In this document: piece after piece, positions 26,034-34,805 of the stretch
Layout of the letters: each line of letters opens with the position of its first letter
How positions within the stretch are numbered: the stretch's first letter is position 1
Source of the DNA: Oscillatoria sp. FACHB-1407
Lineage (GTDB): Bacteria; Cyanobacteriota; Cyanobacteriia; Elainellales; Elainellaceae
NCBI RefSeq assembly: GCF_014697545.1
Contig: NZ_JACJSA010000008.1
Location: forward strand, 246,898 to 310,897
Direction: 5' to 3'
DNA length: 64,000 nucleotides
Position numbers and translations under genes: made by a program
The notes under the pieces: generated by a model
Seen by the model: the letters and a program-made list of their open reading frames with translations, nothing else
The model's database searches: none
What the model was told of the DNA's origin: nothing

Positions 26034-26891
26034 TCAATAAATAATCGAAGGCAGATAAGCCCCTACAGGCTCGTTATACAAGCCAAGACTCATCAACGTT
26101 AACGGTTGAACAACTCGTAACCCATGCTGTAAACACCAGCGAAATACATCGCTATTACGGGTGGGCAACAAAAATCCTGGTCCTGGAAAGCTAGTGGCTG
26201 CACCGATTAGTGCCTTTAATGGGTTGTTATGCTCAGCGACCGTGTGACCAAAGTAGCCAACCATCGTGGAATAGCCAACTATGCATCCTGAATATTCCAC
26301 AACTGTCAATGTGCTTTGTTGCAGTGCGTCTAACACATCCTGGTGGCGATCGTGCCCGTGAACCTTATAGCAGAGCCGATTGCACGCTTCGAGGTCAGTA
26401 GCTGTTGCCGGACGAACTCGATAACCAGGAATTTCTAACCCGATCGCCTTACCTTGCAAGACAGAGATGGGTTCACGAGTAGCAAAGCCCAGTTTAGTGT
26501 AAAGTGACAGCGATCGATTGTGATAAGCGGCTTGCAACAAACGCACCCCAGCGAACCCTTGCTCCTGTGCGCGTTTGAGCACATCTTGCATTAACTGTTT
26601 ACCAATCGAGGCATTTTGCACTTTGGGGTCAACGGTGATCGGTCCAACCCCCGCGATCGCGTTGCCTTCCCACAAAAAGTTACTTCCAGCAATATGTCCA
26701 TCTAACTCTGCTACAACCGAGTAGACATCGCTGCGGGATAACAGATGAGAACATAAGCCGATCGCCGCTTCTACATTGGGAAAATCGTTGGGAAAGTTAT
26801 GCTGGCTGGAGATTGTCCGGAATCCCTCATAGCCAATAGAGCCACAGTCTAGCGCATCCTCCGGTCTACCCGGACGTAGAATTAATTTCAT
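26034..26891 (-). CDS. GNAT family acetyltransferase, probably two-domain
   Basis: The 285-residue protein has an N-terminal GNAT domain with the acetyl-CoA site pattern VDPKVQNASIGKQLMQDVLK and the RSLSLYTKLGFATRE motif. A second half (GYRVRPATATDLEACNRLCY) begins like another GNAT domain but is more degenerate. Tandem GNATs are common where one half is catalytic. GGAG precedes the ATG at 26891. It is 14 bases from the cupin gene upstream on the same strand and probably co-transcribed. Confidence 0.78.
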   Translation of the reverse strand: MKLILRPGRPEDALDCGSIGYEGFRTISSQHNFPNDFPNVEAAIGLCSHLLSRSDVYSVVAELDGHIAGSNFLWEGNAIAGVGPITVDPKVQNASIGKQLMQDVLKRAQEQGFAGVRLLQAAYHNRSLSLYTKLGFATREPISVLQGKAIGLEIPGYRVRPATATDLEACNRLCYKVHGHDRHQDVLDALQQSTLTVVEYSGCIVGYSTMVGYFGHTVAEHNNPLKALIGAATSFPGPGFLLPTRNSDVFRWCLQHGLRVVQPLTLMSLGLYNEPVGAYLPSIIY

Positions 26892-26905
26892 CCATCAACT
26901 CCTGC

Positions 26906-27349
26906 TTAAAACAGTCGAATGTGATATTTGTCGCAAGTTGCTAAAAACGCATCAATACCAGCCGGAAGAGATGGAGCTTTTTCTCCAGCTTCTCGATAGA
27001 ACCCTTCTGCCGATGCAGGAATCATTTCTAACAAACGAGCGGTGGCGGAACGAATTCTAAAGCTATGGGCTACGTTCTCAGGGACATACATCACCGTTCC
27101 TGGAACGGCTAATGCCTTCCGATTGCCAACCTGCACGTCCAGTTCCCCTTCGATGATGTAAAAAGTTTCCGTCCAAGGGTGGCTATGCAGGGGTGCTTCA
27201 TCGTTGAGCTTGCCCATGATTTCATGCATCACCCATTGATTTTGAGTGTTGTGCTGACTGATCTTTTGAGTGAAGGTTAAGTTTGCCATTTGAAAGGACT
27301 CACCTTCACCGGGCATCAATAACTTGGGCGATCGCAATGCTTGACTCAT
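26906..27349 (-). CDS. Cupin domain protein
   Basis: About 147 residues with both cupin motifs: HSHPWTETFYIIEGELDVQV (metal-binding His pair and Glu) and PGTVMYVPENVAHSFRI (third His). The start at 27349 (MSQALRSPK) is preferred to the longer frame from 27412, whose extra residues are unrelated. Single-domain cupins may be dioxygenases, isomerases or small-molecule binders; the substrate is not deducible. It probably forms an operon with the GNAT gene. Confidence 0.78.
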   Translation of the reverse strand: MSQALRSPKLLMPGEGESFQMANLTFTQKISQHNTQNQWVMHEIMGKLNDEAPLHSHPWTETFYIIEGELDVQVGNRKALAVPGTVMYVPENVAHSFRIRSATARLLEMIPASAEGFYREAGEKAPSLPAGIDAFLATCDKYHIRLF

Positions 27350-27618
27350 GATGAGTAATGTTCTCCAATTTAGAGTTGAAGTGTAACTGAAGTTACATAT
27401 CGCTTGAGCCAATGAACATATGCAGGAATACGCTCAATTTTGGATTTTGAATTTGCGATTCTGAATTCAGGAGAGTTTGGCAATAGTAAACCTGCACAGG
27501 TGCATTGCCTACAGCGGTTTCACACAAACACCGCAAATAATTGGTAAAGGGCGTTGGCATTGCTAAGCCCCTAACGGTGTAGCTAATGCAACTTTAGAAT
27601 CGCTACAATCCCAATTTA
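27350..27618. other. Spacer upstream of the cupin gene, no feature seen
   Basis: The promoter of the cupin/GNAT pair should lie here. No repeat, no gene and no clear regulator site was found. Confidence 0.35.
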
Positions 27619-27718
27619 GTACCAATTTGAATTGGCTTTGCTGCACATGATTCCGTAAGGGTGTTTCGTGAAACGCCCCTACCCAGTGATCTGCCACAAT
27701 CAAACATTAAATCGGTAT
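27619..27718 (-). mobile_element. 100-bp MITE, copy 2 (inverted)
   Basis: GTACCAATTTGAATTGG at one end and AAATCGGTAT at the other match copy 1 at 11244-11343 in reverse orientation across the full 100 bases with few differences. The central palindrome (27655-27682) is retained with a G-to-T change in each arm region. 27719-27919 holds nothing recognisable. Confidence 0.75.
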
Positions 27719-27919
27719 CAGTTGGGAATACGACCTATCAGATCCCCCTTGTCTCCGGCATCCTCCTTAACAAGCGACTATGTACCGTGTATACGTGATA
27801 CCCGTTTGAATGGGTATAAGTCAGGGAGGAAGCAGAGATCTGCTGTGATTAAACGCAATAGGGACATGGTGTGCCACATCCCTACTGAACGAATCATGCA
27901 ATTAGTTTGTCAGTGCCTT

Positions 27920-28405
27920 TTAGCGACGAGCGTCTGCCAATTCAAACTGTTGGGCAAAGGCTTTGAGTTGCTCTGGGCTAAATGCGTTGAGATATTTTTG
28001 AGCCATGGTTGGGGTGAGCAATTCGATCATCAGACGGTTCTCAACCCAAAACTCAATTACATCAAAGATGCCATCCCGGTTTGCAGGGAAAACCCGCCAC
28101 CCTTCGCGATCGCCAATGCGTTCAATTTCTTCCAAACTCATGGGTACGGAAATGGCAGCGTGGACAGAGGTGTATTGCTTAGTCTGAGGGGCGATTTGAA
28201 ATCCAGCTTGACCTTCCCAGGCATCGGGAATCAACTCGGTGCCCATCGGGTAAAACTCAATCAGGGTACCAAATTCATCTCCTGCTACCGCCATGAAGCT
28301 GCCGGGGTTAGGAGGGAAAGGCATCGCTTGACCGTTCAGAATCTCGGCTAGAACTTCTGCAACGTGCTGCGGATTTTGAACGGCGACTGAAAAGTGGTGA
28401 AGCAT
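27920..28405 (-). CDS. VOC (glyoxalase-like) family protein
   Basis: The 161-residue protein starts MLHHFSVAVQNPQHVAEVLA, the beta-alpha opening of a vicinal-oxygen-chelate domain, with GTLIEFYPMG and a second half containing HAAISVPMS and FWVENRLMIELLTP. His and Glu residues in these strands are candidate metal ligands. The start at 28405 has GAGGAG six bases upstream, which decides it against a longer frame to 28531. The specific reaction is unknown. Confidence 0.72.
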   Translation of the reverse strand: MLHHFSVAVQNPQHVAEVLAEILNGQAMPFPPNPGSFMAVAGDEFGTLIEFYPMGTELIPDAWEGQAGFQIAPQTKQYTSVHAAISVPMSLEEIERIGDREGWRVFPANRDGIFDVIEFWVENRLMIELLTPTMAQKYLNAFSPEQLKAFAQQFELADARR

Positions 28406-28562
28406 AGGTGTCTCCTCGAAAACTGGGAAAGCCCAGTCATTGTCGTATCGGTTAATACACTGTAGCCCTGGTGATCGCAACACCACATACTCCAGCGAGA
28501 TGACCGCATGGAGTGAACCTACTTTCATCACATTGGGTGAACGTTATCTCAAAGTGGGTGAT

Positions 28563-31154
28563 TTATTCAACATATGCCACTGTTGCACCTGTGCCTCCAT
28601 CGGCTTTGTCGGCAGGTTCAAACCGTGCAATTTGTGGGTGACGTTTGAGAAACTCATGCACCCCCTGGCGCAGTTTGCCTGTGCCGTGACCGTGGATGAT
28701 CCAGATGGGACCCGGATGTGCCGAGGCGATCGCCTTTTCTAGCGTGACTTCGGCATCGGGTACCCGACTACCGCGAATGTCGATGGTGTTGCGGCTGGTG
28801 CGGACGGCAGGAGCATCGGTTTTAGGCTCTACTCGCGGAGTTGGCGCAGGCGCAGGTTTGGGCTTTTCCGGTAACTCAGCTTTTTCGCCTTGCAGCGATT
28901 CCACATCGGCTAATGAAACCGTCATTTGCATCAATCCAAACCTGACTCGCAAATCTCCATCACCATCGGGATTGCTGAGCACTTCAGCGGTTTGACCCAG
29001 TCGGGGAATGCGGACGCGATCGCCCACCTTGGGACGAAAACCGGGTTTGGGTTTGGCGGGTTGCTGGCGGGAGGGCAATCGCTGCTCGGCGATCTGGTTG
29101 AGGGACTCCGTTGCCTGTTGAGCATCCTGAGCCGTAACGTTGCCTCGTTGCAACTGGCGAATTACCTGAGCAATTTCGCCCCGTGCCTCTGCGATCGCCT
29201 CCTGTACTCGTTGTTCCTGCTGCTGTTGCAGATCGCGTTCGCGTTGCTGCAACGAGTTTGCCTTGCGCGACAGTTCCCGGTGCAGTTGCTCCGTCTGTTG
29301 CAACAGTTTCGCCGCTTCCTGTGCCTTTTGCTCTTGCTGGCGACGTTGTGCCTCCAATCCAGCAATCACAGCATTAACATCCTGCGAGGCTTCTAAGCCA
29401 ACTTTGTTGCGGGCGGAGTCAATAATCTCTGGTTTCAACCCCAGGCGAGTTGCGATCGCCAGTGCGTTAGAACGACCGGGAATGCCCCACAACAGCCGAT
29501 AGGTAGGCGACAGCTTGACATCATCAAACTCCACCGACGCATTCTCAAATCGCTCGTCCTGATATTTCAGTGCCTTGAGTTCGCCATAGTGAGTGGTGGC
29601 AACAGTCAACAAAGCGTGATCTGCCAGATATTGCAACAGGGCGATCGCCAGAGCACTACCTTCAGAGGGGTCTGTGCCTGCACCGACCTCATCGAGTAAC
29701 ACCAAGGAGTTGGAGAGGGAAGGGGAAGTAGGAGATTCTGAATCTAATTCCGAATCTTGAGTGAGTTCAGAGGAGGGGACAGTGGTATCGTCAGAAACGA
29801 TAAACGAGTCGGGGAAATCGGAAGAACCAGAAGGATCGAGGAGGGGAGTGGGATTGGTATCCAATGCATCGAGAATGCGACCGATGCGGCGAATGTGCCC
29901 AGAGAAGGTGGAGAGGCTTTGTTGCAAAGATTGCTCATCGCCGATATCGGCTAACACCGCCTCAAACCAGGGCAATTCTACGGGTTCACGAGCAGGGACA
30001 AACAAGCCTGCCTTTGCCATCAGCACAGCTAATCCAAAGGTTTTGAGCGTGACAGTTTTGCCTCCGGTGTTGGGTCCGGTGATGGCAGTGACGCGCAGAT
30101 GAGGTTGAATCACCAGATCAATCGGCACGACGGGAAACCCCTGTTCGTGCTGTTGTTGCCACACTAGCAAGGGATGGCGCAGTTGCCGCAGCACGATCGG
30201 TTCGGGGCGATCGCCCCCAGATGGATCAAATTGAATAAACCGAGGAGAGTTAGCCCCCAACCACAGTGAGTAACGTGCCCGCGCCGCAGCTAAATCCAAC
30301 GTTGTAGCGATCGCCAACACATGCTCCAGATCAGGCTTTACTGCTGCAACCTGCTCAGTCAGAGCACGCCGCACAATCTCCTCTTCGGTTTGCTCTCGTC
30401 GCAACAGTTGCCGCAACTGGTTGCCCTGATTGACAACCGCGTTTGGCTCCACATACAGCGTGGCACCACTACTGGAAGCATCATGCACAATACCCGGAAT
30501 CGCGTCTTTGTGGGTCGCCTTCACCGGGATCACAAAGCGATCGCCCCGTTGGGTAATCAGAGCTTCTTGAACGGCGTTGCTATGGCGTTGCACGATGTTT
30601 TGCAATACTTGATAAATGCGATCGCGCACACTTCGCAATTCCCCCCGAATGCCCTCCAGCTTGGCACTGGCACGATCCATGACTCGCCCCCGCTCGTCAA
30701 TGCAGCGGTGAATCTCTTGCTCCAGTTCGGGATAGGTGCGCAGGTCTGACACCAATGCCTGTAACACAGGCAGGTCTTGCTGGTTGTCAATTGTGCGGCG
30801 CAAACTGCGAGCACCAGAGAGTGTAGTGGCGATCGCCAACAACTCATCCCCTGCCAAAATGCCCTGCAACTCCGCCCGTTCTAAGGCTTCTCCAATATCC
30901 TGAATGCCATCAAAACTCAAACTGCCAGAGGTGCGGCTCTCCAGGTCATACACCTCACGAGTTTGGGCTAGCAGAGTTTCACTCTCAGCCTGGGTCGCGG
31001 GAATGCGGAGACGACGAATGGCAGTAACGCCCAGCTTTGTAGCTGCAAAGGTAGCTAGATGCTGACACAGGCGCGACCATTCAAGTAAATCAAGGGTTTC
31101 AGCGGCAATGGAGTCGATGGGATTCAATGTTGGTGTCAAAGGGGTGGGTAGCAA
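28563..31154 (-). CDS. mutS2: Endonuclease MutS2
   Basis: This 863-residue protein has the MutS core and ATPase (Walker A ITGPNTGGKTVTLKTFGL, Walker B LVLLDEVGAGTDPSEGSALA) and lacks the mismatch-binding domain of MutS1. A coiled-coil region is followed by the C-terminal Smr nuclease domain (IDIRGSRVPDAE, WIIHGHGTGKLRQGVHEFL). MutS2 suppresses homologous recombination and rescues collided ribosomes. A Ser/Asp-rich insertion of about 45 residues (near 29710-29860) lies just before Walker B. The start appears to be TTG at 31154. Confidence 0.93.
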   Translation of the reverse strand: MLPTPLTPTLNPIDSIAAETLDLLEWSRLCQHLATFAATKLGVTAIRRLRIPATQAESETLLAQTREVYDLESRTSGSLSFDGIQDIGEALERAELQGILAGDELLAIATTLSGARSLRRTIDNQQDLPVLQALVSDLRTYPELEQEIHRCIDERGRVMDRASAKLEGIRGELRSVRDRIYQVLQNIVQRHSNAVQEALITQRGDRFVIPVKATHKDAIPGIVHDASSSGATLYVEPNAVVNQGNQLRQLLRREQTEEEIVRRALTEQVAAVKPDLEHVLAIATTLDLAAARARYSLWLGANSPRFIQFDPSGGDRPEPIVLRQLRHPLLVWQQQHEQGFPVVPIDLVIQPHLRVTAITGPNTGGKTVTLKTFGLAVLMAKAGLFVPAREPVELPWFEAVLADIGDEQSLQQSLSTFSGHIRRIGRILDALDTNPTPLLDPSGSSDFPDSFIVSDDTTVPSSELTQDSELDSESPTSPSLSNSLVLLDEVGAGTDPSEGSALAIALLQYLADHALLTVATTHYGELKALKYQDERFENASVEFDDVKLSPTYRLLWGIPGRSNALAIATRLGLKPEIIDSARNKVGLEASQDVNAVIAGLEAQRRQQEQKAQEAAKLLQQTEQLHRELSRKANSLQQRERDLQQQQEQRVQEAIAEARGEIAQVIRQLQRGNVTAQDAQQATESLNQIAEQRLPSRQQPAKPKPGFRPKVGDRVRIPRLGQTAEVLSNPDGDGDLRVRFGLMQMTVSLADVESLQGEKAELPEKPKPAPAPTPRVEPKTDAPAVRTSRNTIDIRGSRVPDAEVTLEKAIASAHPGPIWIIHGHGTGKLRQGVHEFLKRHPQIARFEPADKADGGTGATVAYVE

Positions 31155-31341
31155 AGTAGGGCGATCGCGAACAGTTCAAAATAACAACTCTTAACTATTC
31201 CATTATCAAACACTCCACCCGAAACAGGGTTCACCGTTTGGGGGAATTGCCGATTGGGGGAGTAGGGGGTCAGGGAGTAGGGGAGTGAAAGGCTTGGGAG
31301 ATAACGAGCCAACAGGCTTTATACGGTCTTTACTGGGGTGT
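31155..31341. other. Short spacer upstream of mutS2
   Basis: It contains a short GGGGGAGTAGGGGGTCAGGG-like simple repeat near 31256-31290. Nothing else was recognised. Confidence 0.35.
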
Positions 31342-31520
31342 ATCAATTAAGGTGCATCTGTCACCTGTTCTACCCACCCACTCATAAATAGCGGGCTAAC
31401 CCACACAGTCCACTTGAGTGAACTAAAACCTGCTTTCAGTCTGCTTTGGCAGACTTCATACGACTAGCGAGTGGGGATAGAGCGAAGCAGAGATTGGTTG
31501 TACACAAAATTCTGGACACA
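31342..31520 (+). mobile_element. About 180-bp dispersed element, copy 2
   Basis: It begins ATCAATTAAGGTGCATCTGT and ends near TACACAAAATTCTGG, aligning with 11348-11543 along its length, including the stem AGTCTGCTTTGGCAGACT near 31438-31455. No coding capacity is present. Confidence 0.6.
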
Positions 31521-31524
31521 CCCC

Positions 31525-31890
31525 CCTACTTCTTACTCCTTTATCCTTCAGCCTTTATCCTTTCCCCCTCATCTTTTATCCTTCATCCTTCAGCCTTTAT
31601 CCTTCATCCTTCAGCCTTTATCCTTTCCCCCTCATCCTTCAGCCTTTATCCTTTCCCCCTCATCCTTTATCCTTTCCCCCTCATCCTTCAGCCTTTATCC
31701 TTCATCCTTCAGCCTTTATCCTTTCCCCCTCATCCTTTAGCCTTCATCCTTCAGCCTTTATCCTTTTCCCCTCATCTTTTATCCTTCATCCTTTAGCCTT
31801 TATCCTTCATCCTTTCCCCCTCATCCTTCATCCTTCAGCCTTTATCCTTCATCCTTCATCCTTTATCCTTTCCCCTTCCCCCTTTCCCAC
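31525..31890 (-). repeat. Large CCTTCAGCCTTTATCCTT array
   Basis: About 360 bases of CCTTTATCCTTCAGC and CCCCCTCATCCTTT units of about 14-15 bases. On the minus strand it reads ATAAAGGCTGAAGG. It is the longest simple array in the window and ends about 30 bases before the Pho-box-like site. Open frames through it are repeat artefacts. Confidence 0.8.
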
Positions 31891-31917
31891 TTTCTGCATT
31901 TTTGTCAAGAATACGTT

Positions 31918-31947
31918 CTTAATAGAGCCTTAATCGAATTTAAACCC
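31918..31947 (+). promoter_or_regulatory. Pho-box-like triple direct repeat upstream of the RTX phosphatase gene
   Basis: CTTAATAG-AGC-CTTAATCG-AAT-TTAAACCC: three 8-base repeats with 3-base spacers. This is the spacing of cyanobacterial PhoB (SphR) boxes, whose consensus unit is CTTAACCT-like. It lies about 90 bases before the start of a secreted phosphatase-type gene. PhoB control is inferred. Confidence 0.65.
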
Positions 31948-32036
31948 AGTATTAGAGGCACTTAACGTCCCTGTGGGATTTTGAAAAGGTTAACAAGATG
32001 AAGCCTAACCCGTAGTATTACTCATCGCTAGCCGTT

Positions 32037-34604
32037 ATGCCATTTACCCTGCAACTTTTACACGCATCTGACTTTGAAGCGGGAATTCCTGCCATTGATG
32101 ATGCGGTCCGCTTCTCAGCCATCCTCAACTATTTCCAGGATTCCTCCACAGGGCAGTTTGCCGCTTCGCCCACTGTGCGTGCCAACACCCTCACCCTTTC
32201 TTCGGGTGACAACTACCTGCCCGGTCCCTTCTTCAACGCCTCTAGTGACACTAGCCTCAATGGTGTAGGAGGTTTGGGAACTTCAACCGCGCCCGTATTA
32301 GGACGGGCAGACATCGCCATTCTCAACGCCTTTGGCATCCAAGCGTCTGCCTTAGGAAACCATGAATTTGACTTAGGGATTCGTCAGGTTCGTGACATTC
32401 TCAGACCCGGTAGCGGCAACCCTGGTACAGCTTTCCCTTACCTGAGTGCAAACCTCGACTTTGCTCCTGAAATTAACAGTGGTCGGGGTGACCTGGCGCA
32501 AAGTGACCTGGCAACGAACCAGAACACGGCAGAAGCCAACACTATTCGCGGCAAGATTGCCAAGAGCACTATCATTACACTGCCGGGTAATGACGGCTTG
32601 CCGGGTACAGGCGACGAAGAGCGGATCGGCATTGTCGGCGCGACGACTCCTACCCTGCGCCAAATTTCATCCCCTGGATCCGTCGGTGTGTTGCCCGCTA
32701 ACCCCGTAGACTACGACGCTCTCGCCGCAGAGATTCAGCGATCGGTTGATGCCTTAACCGCTGCTGGCATCAACAAGATCATCCTGTTGTCTCACATGCA
32801 GCAGTTGTTCATCGAACGGGATGAGTTAGCACGTCGTCTTCGTAACGTTGACATTATCATCGCTGGTGGTTCTCACACTCCCCTGCTCGACAGCAACGAC
32901 GTGTTGCGCCCTGGCACCACCGACGAAGGAGATTACCCCATTCTCAGAACGTCGGCATCCAACGAGCCTGTGTTAGTGCTCAACACCGATGCTAACTATC
33001 GCTATGTCGGGCGTTTGGTGGCAACCTTTACCGATGCAGGTTTGATTGACACAAATAGCCTCAACAACACACTCAATGGGGCATTTGCAACCGATGAAGC
33101 AGGGGTCGATCGCGTCTATGGAGCGGATGTCAACCCCAGAACCGTTGCTGATGCTAACGTAGTTGCCATCACTGATGCACTCCGCAATGCTATCTCTGCC
33201 AAAGATAGCAACATCACAGGTCGGGCACCCGTGTTTCTCAACGGCACTCGTAGCGATGTGCGGACGCAGGAAACCAACCTGGGCAACTTAACGGCGGATG
33301 CCAACCTGTTCTATGTCCGTCAGGTTGACCCCACCACAGTTATCTCACTGAAGAATGGCGGTGGCATTCGAGACAACATTGGAACTGTTGCAGCGGCTCC
33401 TGGTGCAACGGACCCCAATGATGTCGATCGCCTGCCAACTCAGCCTAATCCCCTGGCACCGAACAAACGCGAAGGAGACGTGTCTCAACTCGACATTGAA
33501 AACTCCCTACGCTTTAACAACGGCTTATCGTTGATCACGCTGACGGCTACCCAACTCAAGGAAGTGCTGGAGCATGGGGTTTCTGGCGTTCGTCCCGGCG
33601 CAACACCGGGAGCTTTTCCACAGATTAGCGGCATTTCCTTTAGTTTTGACCCCAATGGCACAGCCCAGGTCTTAGCCACCGATGGCACCGTCACTACCCC
33701 TGGAACACGGGTGCGATCGATCGCTGTCACCGATGCCAATGGCAACTTTGTTGATGTCGTAGCTCAGAACGGGCAGATCGTCGGCAATCCGAATCGCACC
33801 TTCCGTGTTGTCGCACTGGACTTCCTGTTAGGAACCGGAGCGGGTGGATTGACGGCTAGCGGAGATGGCTATCCCTTCTTCCGCTATATTCGCGAAAACC
33901 CAACGCTGGCAAACCGGGTAGATCTGCGTGGTGAAACCACCGTGGATTTGAACCGCAACGGCAGAATTGATCCAGCTGTTTTTACCAGCACTGGGCAGGT
34001 CAACTTCTCGGCACCGGGAACGGAGCAAGACGCTCTGGCAGAGTTCTTGCGCCAGCAAACAACCCCATTTTCAGGGCTGGATGTGGCTCCTAATCGCGAT
34101 CGCCGCATTCAAAACCTATCCGCTCGTGAAGACAACGTGTTTGGCTTGGTGCTCCAGGGCAACAACCGACCCAACCGCTTTAGAGGTCGGGGTGCCGATG
34201 ACACGATCAGCGGCTTAGGCGGCAACGATCGCATGGTGGGTCTAGCAGGAGATGACGTGTTGTTAGGTGGTGCTGGCAACGACGTTCTCGATGGCGGAAC
34301 TGGCAACGACGTCGTCAATGGCGGTATTGGCAACAACACAGCTCGTGGTGCGGCTGGCAACGACATCTTTGTGCTGGAACGGGGCGTGGGCAGAACGTTA
34401 GTTGTTGATTTCCGCAATACGATCGATCGCCTCGGTCTGGGTGAAGGTGTCACTCTGCGCGGCATCCGCATTCGCGAAGTTGGCAACAATACTGTCATCA
34501 GCTTTGGACGCGATGAATTGGCAGTTCTACGGGGAGTCGATCGCTCTGCGATCAACCGTCGCGACTTCACCAGTGTCATCCCCGAAGGCGAAGTGATCGT
34601 CTAA
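32037..34604 (+). CDS. Secreted 5'-nucleotidase/alkaline-phosphatase-like metallophosphoesterase with RTX repeats
   Basis: The 855-residue protein starts LQLLHASDFEAGIPAIDD, the metallophosphoesterase block in the cyanobacterial variant where the second ligand position is Glu instead of His. ALGNHEFDLG and ILLSHMQQL follow, and then a 5'-nucleotidase C-terminal domain (about 390-640). Residues about 715-780 are Ca-binding RTX nonapeptides (GLGGNDRMVG, GGAGNDVLDG, GGTGNDVVNG), indicating type I secretion without a signal peptide. It probably hydrolyses nucleotides or phosphoesters outside the cell under phosphate starvation, consistent with the upstream Pho-box-like site. Confidence 0.85.
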   Translation: MPFTLQLLHASDFEAGIPAIDDAVRFSAILNYFQDSSTGQFAASPTVRANTLTLSSGDNYLPGPFFNASSDTSLNGVGGLGTSTAPVLGRADIAILNAFGIQASALGNHEFDLGIRQVRDILRPGSGNPGTAFPYLSANLDFAPEINSGRGDLAQSDLATNQNTAEANTIRGKIAKSTIITLPGNDGLPGTGDEERIGIVGATTPTLRQISSPGSVGVLPANPVDYDALAAEIQRSVDALTAAGINKIILLSHMQQLFIERDELARRLRNVDIIIAGGSHTPLLDSNDVLRPGTTDEGDYPILRTSASNEPVLVLNTDANYRYVGRLVATFTDAGLIDTNSLNNTLNGAFATDEAGVDRVYGADVNPRTVADANVVAITDALRNAISAKDSNITGRAPVFLNGTRSDVRTQETNLGNLTADANLFYVRQVDPTTVISLKNGGGIRDNIGTVAAAPGATDPNDVDRLPTQPNPLAPNKREGDVSQLDIENSLRFNNGLSLITLTATQLKEVLEHGVSGVRPGATPGAFPQISGISFSFDPNGTAQVLATDGTVTTPGTRVRSIAVTDANGNFVDVVAQNGQIVGNPNRTFRVVALDFLLGTGAGGLTASGDGYPFFRYIRENPTLANRVDLRGETTVDLNRNGRIDPAVFTSTGQVNFSAPGTEQDALAEFLRQQTTPFSGLDVAPNRDRRIQNLSAREDNVFGLVLQGNNRPNRFRGRGADDTISGLGGNDRMVGLAGDDVLLGGAGNDVLDGGTGNDVVNGGIGNNTARGAAGNDIFVLERGVGRTLVVDFRNTIDRLGLGEGVTLRGIRIREVGNNTVISFGRDELAVLRGVDRSAINRRDFTSVIPEGEVIV

Positions 34605-34674
34605 CCCACAACGGCTTGCAGGGGCACGACATGTCATGCCCTGACTAACGATCGCTATAGCAACCAAGAGGTTG

Positions 34675-34795
34675 GTTAGGACGGGGTGCAGGGGTGGAAC
34701 CTCTGGCTAGGGCGCAGCCCCACACCCCTTCGTATACTCAACACGTAACGGCGACATAGGATGACTGGTAGGGGCGGTTCGGGAACCGCCCCTAC
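34675..34795. repeat. GGGGTGCAGGGG repeat and GTAGGGGCGGTTC hairpin
   Basis: 34680-34730 is a copy of the GGGGTGCAGGGGTGGAAC repeat. 34768-34795 is a perfect 13-bp stem GTAGGGGCGGTTC / GAACCGCCCCTAC with a GG loop. They lie between convergent genes and could terminate both transcripts. Confidence 0.65.
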
Positions 34796-34805
34796 GATTT
34801 TGGGA

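Noticed and set aside
27668..28351. 227-residue plus-strand ORF
   Set aside because: It runs antisense through the VOC gene and the MITE, and the translation has no domain pattern. The minus-strand gene has a good RBS and a recognisable family.
31446..31796. 116- and 89-residue plus-strand ORFs with AFILHPSAFIL repeats
   Set aside because: They are translations of a CCTTTATCCTTCAGC simple repeat and have no start context or homology.
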